DNA of 64,000 nt, from contig JAOAHS010000040.1 of NCBI GenBank assembly GCA_026415135.1, forward strand, positions 1 to 64,000, in the 5' to 3' direction. The translations under genes and the position numbers were made by a program. The notes beneath the pieces were generated by a model that did not search any database, was not told the DNA's origin, and saw only the letters and a list, made by a program, of their open reading frames with translations. Positions 7,100 to 15,542 of the stretch are shown here, piece by piece. The stretch is from Calditerrivibrio sp. Lineage in GTDB: Bacteria > Chrysiogenota > Deferribacteres > Deferribacterales > Calditerrivibrionaceae. Position 1 is the stretch's first letter. The number at the start of each line of letters is the position of its first letter.

Positions 7100-8536
7100 C
7101 TATTTTAATAGTTTTAACAATAGCTCGTTAACAATCTTTGGATTAGCTTTACCTTTTGTTTCCTTCATAATCTGCCCAACAAAAAATCCTATAAGTTTCG
7201 TTTCACCATTTTTATACCTTTCAACCTCTTTAGGCGACATTTCCAAAACTTTTACAACTACAGCTTCAAGAGCAGACTCATCTACAATCTGTACAAGCCC
7301 TTTTTCTTCAACTACTGTTTTCGGAGATTTTTTACTATTTATTACTTCATCAAAAACATCCTTTGCAATCTTAACAGAAATAACCCCCTCATCTATCAAT
7401 CCAATCAGTTCTGCCAAATCATCGGGAGAAATTCCCACAGCATCTATACTCACAAGTTTTTCGTTCATTACCCTCAGCATCTCAGTTTGAATCCAGTTTG
7501 AAATAGCCTTATAATTTTTACATTTAAAAGCAACCCTGAAGAAAAATTCTGCTATCCCTCTGGAGGAAGACAGTACTTCCGCATCATACTCAGGTAGATG
7601 ATACTCAGTAAGAAGCCTTTGATACACCTTATCGGGAAGATCTGGCAACTCCCTTTTAAGCTTTTCAATATAGGAATTCTCGACAACAACAGGTACAAGA
7701 TCCGGATCAGGAAAATACCTGTAATCATGGGACTCCTCTTTACTCCTCATTGAGACTGTAACCCCTCTATCGGGATCCCAGAGTCTAGTCTCCTGTACTA
7801 TTAAGTTACCACTTTGAATCTCACTGATCTGCCTTCTTATCTCATAATCGATGGCCTTTTGAACATTTTTAAAAGAGTTCATATTTTTTATTTCAACCTT
7901 TGTTCCAAACTCCTTTTGCCCAATAGGCCTCACAGATACATTCGCATCACATCTCAAAGAACCCTTTTCCATACTGCAATCAGAAACACCTATATATTCA
8001 AGGATCTTTTTTAAATTTTCCAAATACAGTTTGGCTTCTTCAGAACTTCTCATATCCGGTTCACTTACTATCTCAATAAGTGGGGTACCAGTTCTGTTAT
8101 AATCTATATAGCTCGAATTGGGATTACCTAAATTCTCTCCATGTATCAATTTGCCAGCATCTTCTTCCATGTGTATCCTTGTAATACCTATCCTTTTTAT
8201 ACCATTTTCTGTTTTTATATCCACATATCCGTTCAAACAGATCGGTAGTTCATACTGGGATATCTGATAGTTTTTTGGTAAATCTGGATAAAAATAGTTC
8301 TTACGGGCAAAAATAGATCTATTTTGAATGGTGCAGTTAAGGGCTAAACCAGCCTTTATAGTATATTCCACCACTTTTTCATTCAAAACAGGCAGTACCC
8401 CAGGCATACCTAAGCATACTGGACAAACATTAGTATTTGGTTCACCCCCAAACTCTGTAGAACAAGAACAAAAAATCTTTGTATTGGTATCAAGCTGAAC
8501 ATGAACCTCTAAACCAATCACTGGCTCAAACTTCAT
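7100..8536 (-). CDS. gatB: Aspartyl/glutamyl-tRNA(Asn/Gln) amidotransferase subunit B
   Basis: Kinase and tRNA-binding subunit of GatCAB, which amidates mischarged Glu-tRNA(Gln) and/or Asp-tRNA(Asn). It has 478 residues, the normal length. The N-terminal cradle has GLEVHVQLDT, FCSCSTEFGGEPN with VCPVCLGMPG (a four-Cys zinc knuckle) and RKNYFYPDLPKNYQISQYE; the C-terminal helical and YqeY-like tail domains end in GKANPKIVNELLLKLL. gatA and gatC are not next to it. Its ATG overlaps the AIG2-like gene by 4 bases, so it is in the long pur-bio transcription unit. Confidence 0.96.
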   Translation of the reverse strand: MKFEPVIGLEVHVQLDTNTKIFCSCSTEFGGEPNTNVCPVCLGMPGVLPVLNEKVVEYTIKAGLALNCTIQNRSIFARKNYFYPDLPKNYQISQYELPICLNGYVDIKTENGIKRIGITRIHMEEDAGKLIHGENLGNPNSSYIDYNRTGTPLIEIVSEPDMRSSEEAKLYLENLKKILEYIGVSDCSMEKGSLRCDANVSVRPIGQKEFGTKVEIKNMNSFKNVQKAIDYEIRRQISEIQSGNLIVQETRLWDPDRGVTVSMRSKEESHDYRYFPDPDLVPVVVENSYIEKLKRELPDLPDKVYQRLLTEYHLPEYDAEVLSSSRGIAEFFFRVAFKCKNYKAISNWIQTEMLRVMNEKLVSIDAVGISPDDLAELIGLIDEGVISVKIAKDVFDEVINSKKSPKTVVEEKGLVQIVDESALEAVVVKVLEMSPKEVERYKNGETKLIGFFVGQIMKETKGKANPKIVNELLLKLLK

Positions 8537-8937
8537 ACAATCTCCCTATAATTAACATTTTTATTATCCCAGATACCGCTTTCCAGTATCTGTACCCCCT
8601 TTATACCTTTTGTGCATACAAAACAATAAGCTTTGATCGGATCACTTTCCCCTTCTTTGTATACATCTATGATGGTGTTGACTTTATCGTTGTATTGGGG
8701 CTCTAAAAACTCTATAACATCCCTTACATTAAACACCGTAACCAATTCCCCATATACCTTATAATTTCCCTCAACAAAAAAAGTAGGATACCCTTTTCTT
8801 ACACCTAATGTACCATAGGTATAAGCTGGCTCATTTTTTAGAACAAAATGGGAAAAAAGTTTATAAAATGGTCCGTCTGATTTTAATGTCCCATACAAAA
8901 AAAATTTATCTATAAAGACAGGCTTATTAAAAGTCAT
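8533..8937 (-). CDS. AIG2/gamma-glutamylcyclotransferase-like protein
   Basis: A 134-residue protein. The FFLYGTLKSDG motif near the N-terminus is the substrate loop of the gamma-glutamylcyclotransferase (AIG2) fold, and VYGELVTV...LEPQ follows as in that family; the catalytic Glu is likely in the FFVEGNYKVYGELV stretch. Family members cyclise gamma-glutamyl amines or amino acids; the real substrate is unknown. The start at 8937 has GGAG 6-7 bases upstream; the longer TTG frame to 8961 is less likely. It overlaps bioC by 11 bases and gatB by 4, so it is translated from the biotin operon, but there is no known role for it in biotin synthesis. Confidence 0.72.
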   Translation of the reverse strand: MTFNKPVFIDKFFLYGTLKSDGPFYKLFSHFVLKNEPAYTYGTLGVRKGYPTFFVEGNYKVYGELVTVFNVRDVIEFLEPQYNDKVNTIIDVYKEGESDPIKAYCFVCTKGIKGVQILESGIWDNKNVNYREIV

Positions 8938-9673
8938 TTCCCACTCCAGTCTTTTTTTCAACGATAAAGCAAATCGGATGATATGTCAATAGATACCCCC
9001 TTTCAGTCTTAAATTTTGAATAACCATCTACAAAACCTTTGAGATCTCTTTTGGTCCAATGAATCTTTTTTATATTGTTTACCCCTGTAAGTTTCATATG
9101 TCTAAGGATCTCTACAGGATCATTAAAATATAGATCCTCTCTACTCTCTGATACATACACTAAATTAAAATCATTTTTTAGCAATTCTACATACCCATTT
9201 AAATTAAAATAGCTCAACCCCACACCTGTGATATCCTTTATCTGCTTTAAATTATCAGATCCAAATGTGGTAAAAGCAAGTATCCCTCTTTTCTTCAAAC
9301 TGATACATATTTTTTTAAAAAGACTCTCCAAATCTTTCACCCATTGGAAAACAGCATTTGAGATTACAAGGTCATATCTATCAGATGGTAAATCTATATC
9401 CTCAATATCTCCTACTAAAAACTCATACTCATGATTATCAAAATCCACAAACCTGTTTATGTCATTCAAAGTGAGTTTAAGATAAGATATGTGCCTATAT
9501 ATAAGTTTTGTCAATAATCCAGTTCCACAGCCTATCTCAAGAATATTTTCGTAATAACTACCCACTTTAAGGGATAGACAGTTGATGAGATCTTGGGCCA
9601 TATTTTTCTGAACTATTGCATTTTTTTCGTAATCCTTTGATATTTTCTTAAAATTATTTCTATCACTGAGCAT
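8927..9673 (-). CDS. bioC: Malonyl-ACP O-methyltransferase
   Basis: Methylates malonyl-ACP so that the fatty-acid machinery can extend it to pimeloyl-ACP methyl ester. It has 248 residues. The SAM-binding motif NILEIGCGTG is at about 43-52, the acidic end of strand 2 is LTLNDIN, and LVISNAVFQWVKDLE is the BioC-type motif IV region. The N-terminus (FKKISKDYEKNAIVQKNMAQDLI) also matches BioC. It overlaps bioG by 11 bases and precedes the AIG2-like gene. The order bioA-F-G-C makes the assignment safer than sequence alone would. Confidence 0.9.
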   Translation of the reverse strand: MLSDRNNFKKISKDYEKNAIVQKNMAQDLINCLSLKVGSYYENILEIGCGTGLLTKLIYRHISYLKLTLNDINRFVDFDNHEYEFLVGDIEDIDLPSDRYDLVISNAVFQWVKDLESLFKKICISLKKRGILAFTTFGSDNLKQIKDITGVGLSYFNLNGYVELLKNDFNLVYVSESREDLYFNDPVEILRHMKLTGVNNIKKIHWTKRDLKGFVDGYSKFKTERGYLLTYHPICFIVEKKTGVGNDF

Positions 9674-10319
9674 TCAAGAGCTCTCTCCAACTCTTAAATC
9701 TAAAAAAAGGGAAATGGTCTTCATCCACAAACATAAAATCTAATTCATTTTGCCAAAAACTCATTTGATTTGTTGGAGGGAAAATTTTATCATTTTCAGA
9801 TATAATTGCAATGTTATATATGTTTTCCAGTCTCCCAGTTTCATCAACAAAAACCTTTAAATTTTTTAACTCTTCCTTTGCAATTTCAAGATCATAACTT
9901 AGAAGATGTTTTAATTTGCTATAGTTTTTTCCAAAAACCCTTCTATAAAATCTATCCAAGCTCTCCTCAGATAAATTATTCAAAGTTCCTAAAAAAATAC
10001 TCTCCGGAATACCAAAAAAATCATCCACAGGCTTAAGTGTACCGTTTACAGCAATCGATTTGAATATATTCACATTTTGTTGCTTGATTACTGAAGAAGC
10101 AATAGATACCCCAAAAGAAAAAGCTACAAGATATACCTTAAAATATGATGCCACATCCTCCCACAAAGAACTATCCAATTCAAAATCCCTGTAATCATGG
10201 ATAAAAAAGATATCTAAATCAGATGAATCGATCTCTTCATAGATTTCTGGCTTCATCATATAGCCACTAAAAAAAACCAACAGCTCCTCGTTTTTCCTCT
10301 TTTTCTTAACTACTTTCAT
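9663..10319 (-). CDS. bioG: Pimeloyl-ACP methyl ester esterase, BioG type
   Basis: Removes the methyl ester from pimeloyl-ACP methyl ester, ending the chain-building stage opened by BioC. It has 218 residues of a compact alpha/beta hydrolase (DUF452). VFFSGYMM and FFIHDYRDF match the BioG N-terminus, the nucleophile is likely Ser68 in VAFSFGVS, and the catalytic His is probably His202 in VDEDHFPFF. The acyl-ACP esterase could in principle be BioH or BioV, but the short length and DYRD motif favour BioG. It overlaps bioF by 4 bases (ATGA) and bioC by 11. Confidence 0.85.
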   Translation of the reverse strand: MKVVKKKRKNEELLVFFSGYMMKPEIYEEIDSSDLDIFFIHDYRDFELDSSLWEDVASYFKVYLVAFSFGVSIASSVIKQQNVNIFKSIAVNGTLKPVDDFFGIPESIFLGTLNNLSEESLDRFYRRVFGKNYSKLKHLLSYDLEIAKEELKNLKVFVDETGRLENIYNIAIISENDKIFPPTNQMSFWQNELDFMFVDEDHFPFFRFKSWRELLNAQ

Positions 10320-11479
10320 GTTTCACCCCCTTTTAAACCAGCCAACACCAACTCAATATCTTCTTCATCCATCAAACTGTTTAATGAAAATCTAAGCCTA
10401 GATGTCCCCTCTGGAACAGTAGGTGGTCGTATTGCAGGTACTAAAACCCCACTTTCTCTAAGTTTCTTAGAAACCTCAAGGGTTTTATTGGAATCGCCTA
10501 ATATGAGCGGAACTATATAGCTATTACCCAATGTTTTATAATCCATCTGAATAAGCAATGATCTAAAGCGCTTTGATAGCATAAAAAGTTTATTTATTTT
10601 TTCCACTAATGTTGGTATCTTTTTCAATATAAAATAGTTCCAGAATACTACAACAGGTGGAAGCCCAGTAGTAAATATGAATGGTCTCGAAAAATTAACG
10701 ATAAGCTCAAAAAAAAGATCATCTGTAGCAATAAAACCACCCACCGAAGAAAAAGCCTTGCCAAAAGTACCAGCCAGCAAATCTATTTTATCCAATACAC
10801 CCATCTCATAAGCAATCCCCTTTCCATTGCCATAAACACCTATAGAATGGGCCTCATCCACATACAAATAACAGCTGAACCTTCTTTTTATTTCGACAAG
10901 CCTTTTAAGATCGGCAATATCTCCATCCATACTAAATAGAGACTCAGTAACTATAAAAACGTTTTCATACCCATTTCTATTCTTTTCTAAATAAGCCTCA
11001 AGGCCATCATAATCCAGATGTTTGTATCTTATATGTTTTGCCTCAGATAATCGCAGTCCATCTATTATACTTGCATGATTAAGCTTATCAGAAAGGATAA
11101 GATCCCTTTTATCCGTCAAAGCCGGTAAAACTCCAATATTCATATGATAACCGCTGTTAAAAACGATAGCTCTTTTTTTGCCCAGAAAGGTAGCCAATTC
11201 TTCCTCAAGCATTTTATAAATAATAGGATTACCGGAGATCAACCTGGATGATGCACTTGAAAATCCATGCCAGTTTAAATCAAGTTCGATACTATCATAA
11301 AAATCTCTCAAAAGATCTACATCAGTAGAGATACCCAGATAATCATTGGATGAAAAATTTAAATACCTATGACCTTCAATAAAGATATATTTACTATACT
11401 TTTTATCATAATACTGTAACGTACGGTAATTATTTTTTTCTTTTATATTAGATAATCTTCTAATCAGTTTTTCAACCAA
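10316..11479 (-). CDS. bioF: 8-amino-7-oxononanoate synthase
   Basis: PLP enzyme that condenses pimeloyl-ACP with L-alanine. It has 387 residues. The Schiff-base lysine is Lys241 in TFGKAFSSVGGF; Asp208 and His211 in VDEAHSIGVYG stack on and hold the cofactor; SNDYLG is at 44-49. The closely related KBL and ALAS have the same motifs; placement between bioA and bioG decides for BioF. The start is TTG at 11479 with GGAG 8 bases upstream, overlapping the end of bioA by 16 bases. Confidence 0.93.
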   Translation of the reverse strand: MVEKLIRRLSNIKEKNNYRTLQYYDKKYSKYIFIEGHRYLNFSSNDYLGISTDVDLLRDFYDSIELDLNWHGFSSASSRLISGNPIIYKMLEEELATFLGKKRAIVFNSGYHMNIGVLPALTDKRDLILSDKLNHASIIDGLRLSEAKHIRYKHLDYDGLEAYLEKNRNGYENVFIVTESLFSMDGDIADLKRLVEIKRRFSCYLYVDEAHSIGVYGNGKGIAYEMGVLDKIDLLAGTFGKAFSSVGGFIATDDLFFELIVNFSRPFIFTTGLPPVVVFWNYFILKKIPTLVEKINKLFMLSKRFRSLLIQMDYKTLGNSYIVPLILGDSNKTLEVSKKLRESGVLVPAIRPPTVPEGTSRLRFSLNSLMDEEDIELVLAGLKGGET

Positions 11480-12843
11480 CTGTATCTCTCCAAAACTGTC
11501 TCAATACTCTTTTGAGATTTTAAAAAAATTAGATCAAGATCCTTCTTTTTAACAGTTATTGGTAACAGCCAATAGATGGTATCCCCTAGAGGTCTGAGGA
11601 TTAGGTTATTTTTCAGTGACTCCTTATAAATCTGAAAACCTATTCTTTCTATAGCTGGGTAAGGCTTACCCGTATTCGGATTGACAATATCAATAGCCCC
11701 TATAAAACCGATAAATCGTACATCACCCACATAAGGTTTTTCAGAAAAACCTTTCACCTTTTCAACAAAGTACTCAGAACCACTACGATATTTATGTATC
11801 GGTTTTTTTATGAAGTTTTCTAAGGTACCTATGGCAGCAGAACAAGCAATAGGATTACCAGTATAGCTATGCCCATGAAAAAATGTTTTGTAAGAAAAAT
11901 AATCATCGTAAAATTCATTGTAAATCCAATCGGTAGTAACTGTAAGCGCCAGCGGCAAGTACCCACCAGTCAACCCCTTTGATAGACAAACTATATCAGG
12001 AATCACCCCCGCATGCTCAAAGGCAAACATCTTCCCTGTCCTTCCAAAACCTGTGGCCACCTCATCAAAAATTAACAACACCTCAAACTCATCACACAAC
12101 TGCCTTATCCTTTTAAGCACAACAGGGTTATAAATATTCATTCCTGCAGCACATTGAACCACAGGCTCCAGAATAATGGCAGCCAATTCATGACTTTTTT
12201 CTTGGAATAACAGTCTCAGTTCATCCACACATTCACCATTACATCCAGTATCTGCATTCATAGTATGGGACAAGGTGTTAAAAGGGCATCTCTTGCAATA
12301 AGGTGCTTTTACCTGATAAGAGTTAAACATGAGAGGCTTATACAACTTGTGGTATAAATCTATACCTCCCACACTTACTGCTCCTATTGTATCCCCATGG
12401 TAACTGTTTTCAAAAAAAACAAACTTTGTCTTCTGAATAACTCCCTTGTTTTGCCAATACTGAAAAGCCATCTTTATGGCCACCTCTACAGCCGTGGACC
12501 CATTGTCAGAAAAGAAAAAACGGCATAACTCTTTTGGCAAAAACTTAGTCAACAAGCTCACCAGTTTTACCGCATAAGGATGTGTCATCCCAGCAAAAAT
12601 TACATGCTCCAGTGAATTTAACTGACTCCTTATATTATGGCTAATATGCTTGTTACAATGGCCAAAAACATTAGTCCACCAAGAGGAAACTGTATCATAA
12701 TAGTAGTTATTATCAATATCGTAAAGCTTTACCCCTTTACCTCGGACAATAACTACATGCTCCATCTGCTCGTAATCCTTCATCTGGGTAAAAGGATGCC
12801 ATATATGCTTTTTATCTAATGCTATAATTTCATTCTTTTTCAT
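11464..12843 (-). CDS. bioA: Adenosylmethionine-8-amino-7-oxononanoate aminotransferase
   Basis: Makes 7,8-diaminopelargonate using SAM as amino donor. It has 459 residues from the ATG at 12843, which has AAGG 5 bases upstream; a TTG 27 bases earlier is possible but lacks a site. KKHIWHPFTQM is the BioA signature, IFDEVATGFGRTG holds the cofactor Asp and Lys289 in CLSKGLTGGYLPL is the PLP lysine. Residues about 183-205 carry C-x2-C-x14-C-x3-C, an insert found in part of the BioA family that could bind a metal. bioD and bioB are not in the window, so the pathway is completed elsewhere. Confidence 0.94.
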   Translation of the reverse strand: MKKNEIIALDKKHIWHPFTQMKDYEQMEHVVIVRGKGVKLYDIDNNYYYDTVSSWWTNVFGHCNKHISHNIRSQLNSLEHVIFAGMTHPYAVKLVSLLTKFLPKELCRFFFSDNGSTAVEVAIKMAFQYWQNKGVIQKTKFVFFENSYHGDTIGAVSVGGIDLYHKLYKPLMFNSYQVKAPYCKRCPFNTLSHTMNADTGCNGECVDELRLLFQEKSHELAAIILEPVVQCAAGMNIYNPVVLKRIRQLCDEFEVLLIFDEVATGFGRTGKMFAFEHAGVIPDIVCLSKGLTGGYLPLALTVTTDWIYNEFYDDYFSYKTFFHGHSYTGNPIACSAAIGTLENFIKKPIHKYRSGSEYFVEKVKGFSEKPYVGDVRFIGFIGAIDIVNPNTGKPYPAIERIGFQIYKESLKNNLILRPLGDTIYWLLPITVKKKDLDLIFLKSQKSIETVLERYSWLKN

Positions 12844-12882
12844 ATCGACCTTAAAAAATATTAGCACCAAAAGTGGGATTTA

Positions 12883-13794
12883 TCAAGTGGAGTTTGATTT
12901 CATAAAACTTTCTATTGTACTAAAAAAATTATCCTCCCCATCGATCTTTGTTTCTATCTTCACATACATACTTTTTTTTCTCATCTCACAGGGTAATTTT
13001 ACATAATCTTTTTCTGTTGTTAAAAAAAAATCTGCATTAAACCTGTTTTGTACAATCTGTAACTTCTCATAATCCTTAACACTATAAATATGATGATCAC
13101 TGAAACCTCTAAATGCAGCAATATTTACCCCATTTTTTATCAAAAAATCATAAAACTGTAAGTTATTGGCAAGCCCCGAAAAAGCGACAAAACTCAAAGA
13201 TGAATAGTTAACCAACTCATCCCCATGATAAATTCCACAAAAAACCACATCAGAAAAATATATCGGTTTACCAACCACATAACAACTTACCCTGTTGGGA
13301 ACCCCCCTTCTACCCTTACATTTTGTAAATACTACAATATCTGCCCTTTTTATACCATTTGGCAATTCCCTAAGGTATCCAAAAGGAAAAGGTAAGCCAG
13401 TCGAAATGGGATTTTCATAATCAAGCAAAAGGATATCAACATCCTTATCTATATCTTTTCTTTGGTAAGCATCATCAAGGAGTATAATATCAGGATTTAC
13501 ATCCCTAATGATATGTTTGATTGCAAAACCTCTATCTTTACAGGTTACAACGTATGCCTTTTTGAGTTTACTTGCAATCAAATAAGGTTCATCAGCTGCT
13601 AAAGGGGGACAGAGCTTAACCTGTTCACCATCTGATATCACATTGTAATCATACCCTATCCTCCCCTTGTATCCCCTCGATAAAACCGCTACCCTAAAAC
13701 CCTTTTCTATATAATAAGCACCAAGCTTAATAACCATGGGTGTTTTACCAGTGCCACCCATGGTTATATTACCTATAGAAATGATTTTAGCCAA
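12883..13794 (-). CDS. lpxK: Tetraacyldisaccharide 4'-kinase (lipid A)
   Basis: Phosphorylates the lipid A disaccharide at the 4' position on the cytoplasmic face of the inner membrane. It has 303 residues. The P-loop GGTGKTP is at 13-19, LSRGYKG and ADEPYL follow, and ILLDDAYQRKDIDKD corresponds to the LpxK DDGxQ-type catalytic region with a two-residue change (DDAYQ). The protein begins right at the P-loop strand; most LpxK proteins have about 40 more residues including a membrane-anchoring helix, and there is no room for them because the previous gene ends 3 bases upstream. Membrane contact would then have to come from the core domain. Confidence 0.9.
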   Translation of the reverse strand: MAKIISIGNITMGGTGKTPMVIKLGAYYIEKGFRVAVLSRGYKGRIGYDYNVISDGEQVKLCPPLAADEPYLIASKLKKAYVVTCKDRGFAIKHIIRDVNPDIILLDDAYQRKDIDKDVDILLLDYENPISTGLPFPFGYLRELPNGIKRADIVVFTKCKGRRGVPNRVSCYVVGKPIYFSDVVFCGIYHGDELVNYSSLSFVAFSGLANNLQFYDFLIKNGVNIAAFRGFSDHHIYSVKDYEKLQIVQNRFNADFFLTTEKDYVKLPCEMRKKSMYVKIETKIDGEDNFFSTIESFMKSNST

Positions 13795-13797
13795 TAT

Positions 13798-14148
13798 CTA
13801 AACCTTTTTCTCCAAGTGTTCAACTATTCTCTGATAGATCTCATTTGCATCTTCCAGCCCCCACGCAACAGGTGTCTTCCCCACAGCCACATAAGGAAGA
13901 GGTAACCTATTTTCCACAATTGTGTTTATATCTTCAATATAATCGAGAACCTCCGGAGTAGATATATCCACATATTTAAGTTCGAAGGCTTCTTGTCCCA
14001 TTTTGTTTGTTAGCAAAGCATCCACCTTGTTAGCCATTTCAAAGTAAGGATCATCTTTTACCCCACAACCTGAAGGGAAATAAGAAGGTGCTCAGCCAGA
14101 CACAAAATCTGTACTTGTTCCAAAAATTTTGATCAAGATCTTTTCCAT
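13798..14148 (-). CDS. Probable selenoprotein with thioredoxin-like fold (in-frame TGA at codon 19)
   Basis: Reading from the ATG at 14148 gives MEKILIKIFGTSTDFVSG, then TGA (14092-14094), then an uninterrupted frame to 13798: 116 residues if the TGA is read as selenocysteine. Support: GAGG lies 6 bases before this ATG, while the first ATG after the TGA (14037) has no ribosome site; the protein is coherent across the TGA; and a SECIS-like hairpin follows immediately. The strand IKIFGTS, then Sec19, then a second conserved-looking Cys28 (PSGCG), then FELKYVDIST and LPLPYVAVG suggest a small thioredoxin-like fold resembling YuzD/DUF1462, with Sec at the position of that family's redox Cys. Function unknown, presumably redox. 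It sits 8 bases after purF and 3 bases before lpxK. A nonsense-mutated gene is the alternative. Confidence 0.75.
14052..14094 (-). promoter_or_regulatory. SECIS-like hairpin after in-frame TGA
   Basis: Starting 4 bases after the TGA, CTTCTTATTTCCC can pair with GGGGTAAAAGATG through ten base pairs and three internal mismatches. The 10-base apical loop TTCAGGTTGT carries GG at bases 22-23 after the TGA. A short stem just downstream of UGA with GG in its apical loop at about this distance is the pattern of bacterial SECIS elements such as that of E. coli fdhF. Pairing was done by hand, not with a folding program. Confidence 0.65.
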
Positions 14149-14156
14149 GTATAACC

Positions 14157-15539
14157 TCACATTTTATTTATAGTCTCACCATCACCATGCAACGTTGGGT
14201 AATCGCCAGTAAAACAAGCATCACAAAAGGGTAGGTTTTTCACACACTCATACATCCCTTGAATAGATAGATAACCCAGTGAGTCCGCGGTAATATATTT
14301 TCTAATCTCATCTATAGTATGGGTAGATGCAATTAACTCTTTTCTTGTAGGTGTATCTATACCATAAAAACAGGGGAACTTGGTTGGAGGTGATGATATT
14401 CTCATATGTACCTCTTTTGCTCCAGCCTCCCTGAGCATCTTTACAATTTTCCTACTTGTAGTACCCCTCACTATGGAATCATCCACCACCACAACCCTTT
14501 TTCCTCTTATGATGGAAGTAACAGGATTTAATTTTATTTTGACGCCAAAGTGTCTGATGGATTGGGACGGTTCTATAAATGTTCTTCCAACGTAGTGGTT
14601 TCTAATCAACCCCTGTTCGTAAGGCAAACCACTGTACTCAGAATACCCCAAAGTGGCAACTACGCCCGAATCAGGGACAGGAATAACAATATCGGCTTCT
14701 ACTGGATTTTCAAGAGCTAATCTCTTACCAAACTCCTTGCGCACATCATAAACATACTTTCCAAATATCATAGAATCTGGTCTTGCAAAATATATGTATT
14801 CAAAAATACATGGTCGAGGCACAACGCTTTCAAAAGGTTTGAAGCTTTTGATACCATCATCGTTGATAATGACCATTTCTCCAGGCTCTATCTCTCTAAT
14901 AAACTCAGCTTCTACAAGATCGAGAGCTACCGTTTCACTGGCAAGCATATATCCACTTCTTATTTTACCAAGAACAAGAGGTCTTACTCCCATAGGATCT
15001 CTAACACCGATTAATGAGTGTTCGGTCATAAAGATTAAAGAGTATGCCCCCTTTAAAAGGGAAAGGGCATCTACGATCGCCTCAATGAGTGTAGGTTTTT
15101 GATTTTTAGCAAGAAGATGGATGATTATCTCACTATCAGTAGTGGACATAAAAATAGAACCACTTTCAACAAGCTCCTGTTTTATCTGGGAAGCATTTAC
15201 GATATTCCCATTATGCACCAAAGCTATTTTACCTTTGTTGATTTCAGCAAATATAGGCTGGGTATTCGAAATATTGTTTGCTCCTGTAGTGGAATACCTG
15301 TTGTGACCTATAGCAATATCACCCTTGAGCTCTCTAAGAACATTATTAGAAAAGATATCAGCTACAAGACCTAAGGATTTGTGAATATAAAAAGAGTGCC
15401 TATCAGTAGAACAGATGCCTGAGCCTTCCTGACCCCGATGCTGGAGCGAGTACAAAGACAAATATACCAAATTAGCCGCGTCTTTATCACCATAAACACC
15501 AGCTACACCACATTCTTCACGAAATTTATCCCAAAGCAT
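14157..15539 (-). CDS. purF: Amidophosphoribosyltransferase
   Basis: First committed step of purine synthesis: glutamine plus PRPP to phosphoribosylamine. It has 460 residues. The mature N-terminal nucleophile is Cys10 after a nine-residue propeptide (MLWDKFREE). The PRPP-binding signature VVVDDSIVRGTT lies near residue 340. Cysteines in RPCIFE, KFPCFYG and LPFCDACF sit as in the [4Fe-4S]-containing Bacillus-type enzyme, so an oxygen-sensitive cluster is likely. It follows purL by 3 bases in the operon order S-Q-L-F. Confidence 0.96.
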   Translation of the reverse strand: MLWDKFREECGVAGVYGDKDAANLVYLSLYSLQHRGQEGSGICSTDRHSFYIHKSLGLVADIFSNNVLRELKGDIAIGHNRYSTTGANNISNTQPIFAEINKGKIALVHNGNIVNASQIKQELVESGSIFMSTTDSEIIIHLLAKNQKPTLIEAIVDALSLLKGAYSLIFMTEHSLIGVRDPMGVRPLVLGKIRSGYMLASETVALDLVEAEFIREIEPGEMVIINDDGIKSFKPFESVVPRPCIFEYIYFARPDSMIFGKYVYDVRKEFGKRLALENPVEADIVIPVPDSGVVATLGYSEYSGLPYEQGLIRNHYVGRTFIEPSQSIRHFGVKIKLNPVTSIIRGKRVVVVDDSIVRGTTSRKIVKMLREAGAKEVHMRISSPPTKFPCFYGIDTPTRKELIASTHTIDEIRKYITADSLGYLSIQGMYECVKNLPFCDACFTGDYPTLHGDGETINKM

Positions 15540-15542
15540 ACT

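Noticed and set aside
13798-14037. A free-standing 79-residue gene starting at the ATG at 14037
   Set aside because: No ribosome site precedes that ATG, and it lacks the first strand and the redox position. The upstream ATG with GAGG and the in-frame TGA explain the locus better.
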